Source: Sternotherus odoratus (lineage: Eukaryota; Chordata; Testudines; Kinosternidae). From it: a stretch of DNA of 64,000 nt. The stretch's first letter is position 1. Each line of letters starts with the position of its first letter. The stretch spans positions 5,607,206-5,671,205 of the forward strand of contig JAVMKO010000020.1 of assembly GCA_032164245.1 (NCBI GenBank). Reading direction: 5' to 3'. Below, one piece after another: positions 59,511-64,000 of this stretch. A program made the translations under genes and the position numbers. The notes beneath the pieces were generated by a model that was not told the origin of the DNA, made no database searches, and worked only from the letters and a program-made list of their open reading frames with translations.

Positions 59511-59524
59511 CACCTGGTATAAGT

Positions 59525-59600
59525 GTCCCTCCCCTCCAGCATATCTACCACTCCTCCCGGTTTAGTGTCATCTGCAAACTTGCTGAGGGTGCAATCAACT
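59525..59600 (-). mobile_element. CR1 fragment, antisense
   Basis: accactcctcccggtttagtgtcatctgcaaacttgctgagggtgcaatc is a conserved internal CR1 segment read in reverse. Confidence 0.85.
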
Positions 59601-59716
59601 ATAGGCAATCAATTATTGCAATTATTATTGCAATGATAGGCAAGCAAACAAGCAATGATCGGCAAGCAATCAATTATAGGCCATTATTATTGCAATTATT
59701 GGTAATCAATTATAGG
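59590..59716. repeat. Imperfect local array of CAATCAATTATAGG / TTATTGCAATTATT units
   Basis: caatcaactatagg, caatcaattattgcaattattattgcaat, ggcaagcaaacaagcaatgatcggcaagcaatcaattatagg, ccattattattgcaattattgg and taatcaattatagg repeat the same words with changes. This looks like local duplication at the end of the CR1 fragment. Confidence 0.8.
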
Positions 59717-61561
59717 CTGGATTTCACTATAAATGTATCTAAGTGCTGTGAAGGAAGCGGAGCAGGAACCCGAGGTGGAAATGGTAAGACAGGCTGTACT
59801 GTTTCTTCAGAAGCAGCAAATACTGCAAGCATCCAGCGGACTAAGGGCTGGACACTAGTGAGACAATCGGAGAAGTGAGGCCAACATGTGAAATAACAGG
59901 TGTGCCTGGGACCTAGAGGGGAGCAGTTGTGTTGCCTGTGGAGTTGGGGAGCTGACAACAGCCCCCCGGCAGACAAGACTTCCTGATGCTAAAGGCAGGA
60001 TGAGATGCCTCACAACCAGGGTACGCCGAAGAAGCATCACACAGAGTCCGTCACTTTACAATTGGACAACTTACCATTGGCTCTCCAGAAATTCAAAAGA
60101 GGTTTCCTTGTGCTCTGGGATACAGGCTTTCTAGAAAGCTTAGCTGCTCTAGTGAATGCATTCAGAGACCAAGAGAGGTGGGAAAAGCAACAGCTTTTTA
60201 AAAAAGAGAAGTAATAAGATGGGATTAAAATACGACTCTCTGAAATATATCCTCAATTAAAACGAACCGTTCCTCTTACCATCCTGAGAGCAGCTGAGTC
60301 AGGAATTCATTCAGTTTTTATAATTATTATTAGTAGTAACAGCTGCTATCGTTTCCATAAGAATAGGCTGGCAACTCACTCAAGTGATTAATAAGTAATT
60401 TGCAAATCCAGCTTTTGAGTCCCATAAAACGTCCTCTCTCAGCGTCTCTAAATTATTAGCATTATTACAGTAATGGCAAGACTGCCCTGAATCTGGGGGG
60501 GGGGGGGGCTATGTGCCGTCCAAAGAGTAGGGAACAGGCACGGAGAAAGCAAGTCACTTGCCCACGGTCACACACAGCCCATGGCAGAGCCAGGAAATAA
60601 ACCCAAGGCCCAGTTGAGTGCCTTAACCACTAGGCAACGCCACCTAACTCTGCTTCATTCTCAGAAAGAATAAATCACTTTACAACCAAATGAGACATTC
60701 CGCATATTTCACCGCTAAAGAAAGGGAAATTCCCAGACTCGCTTACAATTAAACACCTGGGAGCCAATGTGTTTGAATCCTCCCTCGAGTCCCCAAGCCC
60801 CACTTCATTCATACTATTGCTGGAAGCGTTCCAGGGCTGCCATGGGCTATGAGACTGACGAATGGTGTTTACTGAATACAGATCTGAGACTTGACATGCT
60901 GGGGCCTGTCTATTAACAGATCTGCATTTAACACTGAAGGCTAGCAGTTCAGGGCTCTATGGACCGTTCGAATTAAAACAGAACAGAGGAGATCCCCACT
61001 GGTAAGATAGCTGCATTATATGTTTAGGCCGACCAGGATAATCTTGCAAGCATTGGTTCAGCTGTGAAGCATACAGGAGATTGATGGATAGGATCAGAAC
61101 ACGTCCAGGGAATATTCCTAATGCACCTTTTTAATTCCAGTTGTCAATTCGTGACCAGGACTGCTCTGCCGTCTTGCTAAACCTCTTAAAAATAGAGTCT
61201 TTCATCATCATCATTTCTGCTTTGCTTATTCAGCTGCTCCGTTAGCCCGTCAGGTTCATTGCACTTCCTGGGCTAGATGGTGCCCTTGTGCCTGGCTATA
61301 AATGGAATAAAATTATCCGCTAACTCCCTTCTTGGCTAAGACAGACCTGCCTGAATCATGAGTCTGCATCGGGTGTGGAGTTCAGCTTTACATTCATTAC
61401 CAGCAGCACAGTGGCTCCACTCCTTCTCCACACACCCGCAGCAAAAATAGCTAACCGCACATGTGAGTCCTAATAAACTGCACCTTTTCCAAGGACCGCC
61501 GCAACTTTCTGGCCCCTGCAGCAAGAGGGGAAGAAAGCGACTCAAAGGTACGTAGCTTCTG
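59717..61561. other. Intergenic; antisense SINE with a G run
   Basis: 14-G run at 60495-60508, followed by an antisense SINE at 60510-60660. The remainder, 60660-61560, is unnamed. Confidence 0.5.
60510..60660 (-). mobile_element. tRNA-derived SINE, antisense
   Basis: In reverse: gcctagtggttaaggcactcaac (A box), gggtttatttcctggctctgcc (B box region), gaccgtgggcaagtgac and tccgtgcctg. Diverged but complete in order. Confidence 0.85.
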
Positions 61562-61684
61562 TAAGGTTGCCCGCCCTCCAGGACAGTCCTGGGAGTCTCC
61601 AGGATTTTGAGATTAATCTTTAAGTAAAGACGGTCATGTGACAAACCCCCCCAGGAATATGGCCAACCAAAACCAGCAACCCTA
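61562..61684 (+). mobile_element. hAT-like MITE (TAGGGTTGCC ends)
   Basis: Ends taaggttgcc and gcaaccctag, body ctccaggacagtcctgggagtctccaggattttgagattaatcttt. Flanking 8-mers agcttctg and ggcttttg match at six positions. 123 bp, close in size to the TAGGGTGACC family. Confidence 0.82.
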
Positions 61685-62857
61685 GGCTTTTGCTGAAAGG
61701 CGTCTACATTCCAAAGCAACTGAGGCAATTTCTCAGCCGCAGTAGCCTCTCAGAGTCAAGACTGGCTTCAAGGAGAGGAAAGGGAAAGGGAAAGAGCAGG
61801 ACATATTTACCAAGAACAATTGCTCAGAGTCTAAATCCAGTTTGCCTCAGCCACGTTCACACCCATTTCAGGTAGCATTCTGTGAATATTTAGGGCAAGG
61901 GAGGTTGTGTGTTCACATAGGCATTCAGGGGGTAGATCATACGTAATGGGGACACCCTGCCATCCACTTACACTCTATCTTGTGCTAGGGGCCGTACACA
62001 CAGGGTGGGACCCTGTTCTAGCTAACTGTTGCCATAATACAAACAATAATAAAATCCATTTTTTCCTGGTTGTTGCCATGGGAGATAGAACAGGTGGTCA
62101 TCTATGCAAGCGATATTCAGGCTGTTGGATGGGTGAATCAGCCCCTGGACTTAGAACAAGAGTGTGTAGCTGAACACACGTGTTCATTTTCTGAGTGGTG
62201 GGCAGTAGTATACCACACACACACCACTGCCTTTAACCAACAGGGCTTCACTTGTGGGCAAACTGAAGCTCTTGATCGTGGGAGAGAATGGCTGGCTTTG
62301 GAGCAGCAAGACTCCTGTGTGACCTGGCCTATGAAACAGAGCTTGCAAGAATCCCCATTGTTCTGTATTATGCTTAGTGGAAATGAGCTTAGCCAAATAA
62401 AGCCTCTGAATCTGACACAGTCCTTGATTCGCTGGTTTCAATACACTTTAAAGTTTCCTGAGCCACTGTCATGCCTATTGGTCCGTTTGGCAACTGATCT
62501 AAAAGGCAGTCATCCTTCACACAAGTCACTGTCACCCAATGATGTATTTGCTTAATTTTCAGCTAAACCCAGGACATGAATATTTCAGTCCTCCCTAGTA
62601 ACGTTCAGTGCCTGAGAATAATTGAGCTTGCAATGTGTTGTGACTTTCATGGCAAGAATTAATTTCTTTGGCTGTTAAAAGTCGTCAGCGCGCCTTCGTT
62701 GATGTTTGTAGCCGGAAGCGGCAATTTGTTTATGGCCGCCATTAGAATTTGTACCGCAAGGACTTTCTGCTCATGAAAGGAACAAGGAATATTATGAAGC
62801 AGTAACCCAGCTTTGAGACCAACGTCTTGAGTCTGTTTTACTAACGGAGCTACATCT
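61685..62857. other. Intergenic, nothing recognised
   Basis: A + frame of 161 codons (62070-62555) has no domain, signal peptide or family resemblance and no splice context; I do not call it a gene. Confidence 0.45.
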
Positions 62858-62990
62858 AAGGGCATTTGGGGATACAGGGCAAAAATCTGCTGGATGATTA
62901 AATTGGGGATTGGTCCTGCTTTGAGCAGGGGGTTGGACTAGATGGTCTCCTGAGGTCCCTTCCAACCCTGATCTTCTATGATTCTATGGT
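62858..62990 (+). mobile_element. SINE with CR1 3' tail
   Basis: ggcatttggggatacagggcaaaaatctgctggatg, then attggtcctgctttgagcagggggttggactagatgg and ttccaaccctgatcttctatgattctatg. It shares its junction with 18630-18785. Confidence 0.9.
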
Positions 62991-63089
62991 CTGCACGTCG
63001 TTTTGGAACATTAGAATTATATTGATTTAGATATAAAGTAGAACAACTCCTGACGGTGGTTATATCAGTATAGCTTGGTCCTGTCAATT

Positions 63090-63310
63090 ATTGGATGTGG
63101 TGTCGTCATAGCCACGTCAGTCCCAGGATATGAGAGAGACAAGGTGAAGTAGGTGACATCTTGTATTGGACCAACTTCTGGAGATGAGAGAAACAAGTTT
63201 TCGCGCTTATCCAGACCCGGAGGAGGGCTCTGTGTAGACTCAGAAGCGTGCATCTCTCGTGTACAGAAGTTGGTCCAATACAAGATGTCACCTACCCCAT
63301 CGTGTCTCGG
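63090..63310. repeat. Fold-back copy of a TTGGTCCAATA repeat
   Basis: acaaggtgaagtaggtgacatcttgtattggacc…cttctg at 63139-63180 is the inverse of cagaagttggtccaatacaagatgtcacctacc… at 63264-63305. The stem is 42 bp with few mismatches and the loop 83 bases, holding the cccggaggagggctctgtg centre. Relatives of this repeat normally occur as single-orientation copies. Confidence 0.8.
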
Positions 63311-63784
63311 CTGTAAATCATAGCAGTGCAAGGACTGCGTAGAAACAAGCCCCAAACATTTTGATGAACTAAGACACCTGGGGCATGTGTCGTCAGGAAG
63401 AAGGTACAAAAGGTCCCGATCCTGACATCCTTAATTTGGGCCTAATTCTGCCACCCTTGTTCTGGACTGAACATACAGGTTTGCAGACAGAGTTACAGGT
63501 GCGGAGGCTCGGCATTTTTTTACCAAAGAAAGCCTGTTAACCGATGGATAGGACTTCACAAGCATTCTCCACCCATCAGACTGGGGGTTGCTCTCCCTTG
63601 CAGCGAGATGGTGGGGTAGGGGCTTCTGCCCAGTGTGTGTGTGTGTGGGGGGGAAGTGTCTCAGGGCTTCTGGGAACACCTGCTGGGGTCCAGGCCTTCA
63701 GTGGGAACCAGCTCTCAAGCTTCTGAAGATTGTTGTATACATCTCAGAGGGTCAGTAAGTTTGGCCACCCCGCCAGAGTCCAGA

Positions 63785-63878
63785 GCAGGGGCGTGGCCTC
63801 AACCAGTAGGGGCGTGGCCTCTAGACCCCCTGGCCCTTTACATTGAGATTATTTACATCAGTTTACTTTCACCTCTGG
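63785..63878. repeat. Right part of the CAGAGGTGAAAGTAA MITE
   Basis: aggggcgtggcctc, ccctggccctttacattgag and tttactttcacctctgg match the right half and terminal repeat of the 51.56-kb element. The left end is not preserved. Confidence 0.7.
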
Positions 63879-63879
63879 T

Positions 63880-63972
63880 GTTAGTCTGTGTCCACAAAAA
63901 CAATGAGGAGTCTGCTGGCTCCTTAAAGACTAACAGATTTATTTGGGCATAAGCTTTTGTGGGTAAAAACCG
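63880..63972 (-). repeat. CACGAAAGCTTATG repeat, single antisense copy
   Basis: tgttagtctgtgtccacaaaaacaatgaggagtctgctgg, ccttaaagactaacagatttatttgggcataagcttttgtggg: reverse complement of the 37.1-kb copy. It abuts the MITE fragment. Confidence 0.88.
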
Positions 63973-64000
63973 TCACTTAAATCTCTCTCTACACTTAGAA
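63973..64000. other. Window edge
   Basis: Too short to interpret; ends in tctctctacacttag, possibly the start of another GTCTACAC-type element. Confidence 0.3.

Noticed and set aside
59590..59716. CRISPR-like or satellite array
   Set aside because: Units are irregular, with no constant repeat or unique spacers; vertebrate low-complexity duplication explains it.
62070..62555. Open frame of 161 codons on the + strand
   Set aside because: No recognisable family, signal peptide or membrane segments, and no flanking exon structure.
9398..64000. Search for POLE4, the convergent neighbour in mammals, on the minus strand
   Set aside because: No histone-fold exon of POLE4 was recognised; the intergenic distance is probably larger than the window, or synteny differs.

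Overview
This window is animal nuclear DNA, most likely from a turtle. It has spliced exons with GT/AG junctions, long non-coding introns and flanks, and a dense layer of interspersed repeats. The repeat set points to a cryptodiran turtle or close sauropsid: CR1 LINE 3' ends closing in ATTCTATGA-type tails, tRNA-derived SINEs (some with a CR1-like tail), hAT-like MITEs and GTCTACAC-ended MITEs. The species call comes from repeat style and is inference. There are no bacterial-type genes, operons or CRISPR arrays.

One protein-coding gene is supported: the 3' half of TACR1, the neurokinin-1 (substance P) receptor, on the + strand. Exons 3 (6311-6461), 4 (7621-7817) and 5 (coding part 9106-9397) join in frame and encode the receptor from transmembrane helix 5 to the C-terminus. 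Using human numbering recalled from memory, they cover residues 196-407, so the protein would end at the same length as the human one. Bases 1-6310 are the end of the preceding intron. Exons 1 and 2 were not seen and should lie upstream of the window. The tachykinin-pocket histidines at 197 and 265 and the CWLP and NPIIY motifs are present. Positions 264, 271, 272, 290 and 322 differ from human.

Downstream of the stop codon, about 54 kb holds no exon I can recognise. In mammals POLE4 lies convergently beyond the TACR1 3' end, but I found no trace of it on the minus strand. The region is repeat-built: CR1 fragments in both orientations, SINEs (about 40.1, 42.1, 51.3-51.9, 53.9 and 60.5 kb), and three copies of a hAT-like MITE with TAGGGTGACC ends, one with a perfect 8-bp target duplication. 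Two copies of a cruciform-rich GC MITE lie at 13.1 and 27.1 kb. A three-level nest (CR1, then a GTCTACAC MITE, then a hAT element) spans 45.7-47.2 kb. A fold-back retroposon with a 14-bp target duplication lies at 59.3 kb and a second fold-back repeat at 63.1 kb. A decayed non-LTR reverse transcriptase fragment sits at 57.0 kb. Several AT-rich repeat-free stretches could be regulatory DNA or 3' UTR.

The most interesting observations are the two fold-back repeats, the hairpin-tip loss between the cruciform MITE copies, the inverted CR1 pair flanking TACR1 exon 4, and the receptor pocket substitutions.
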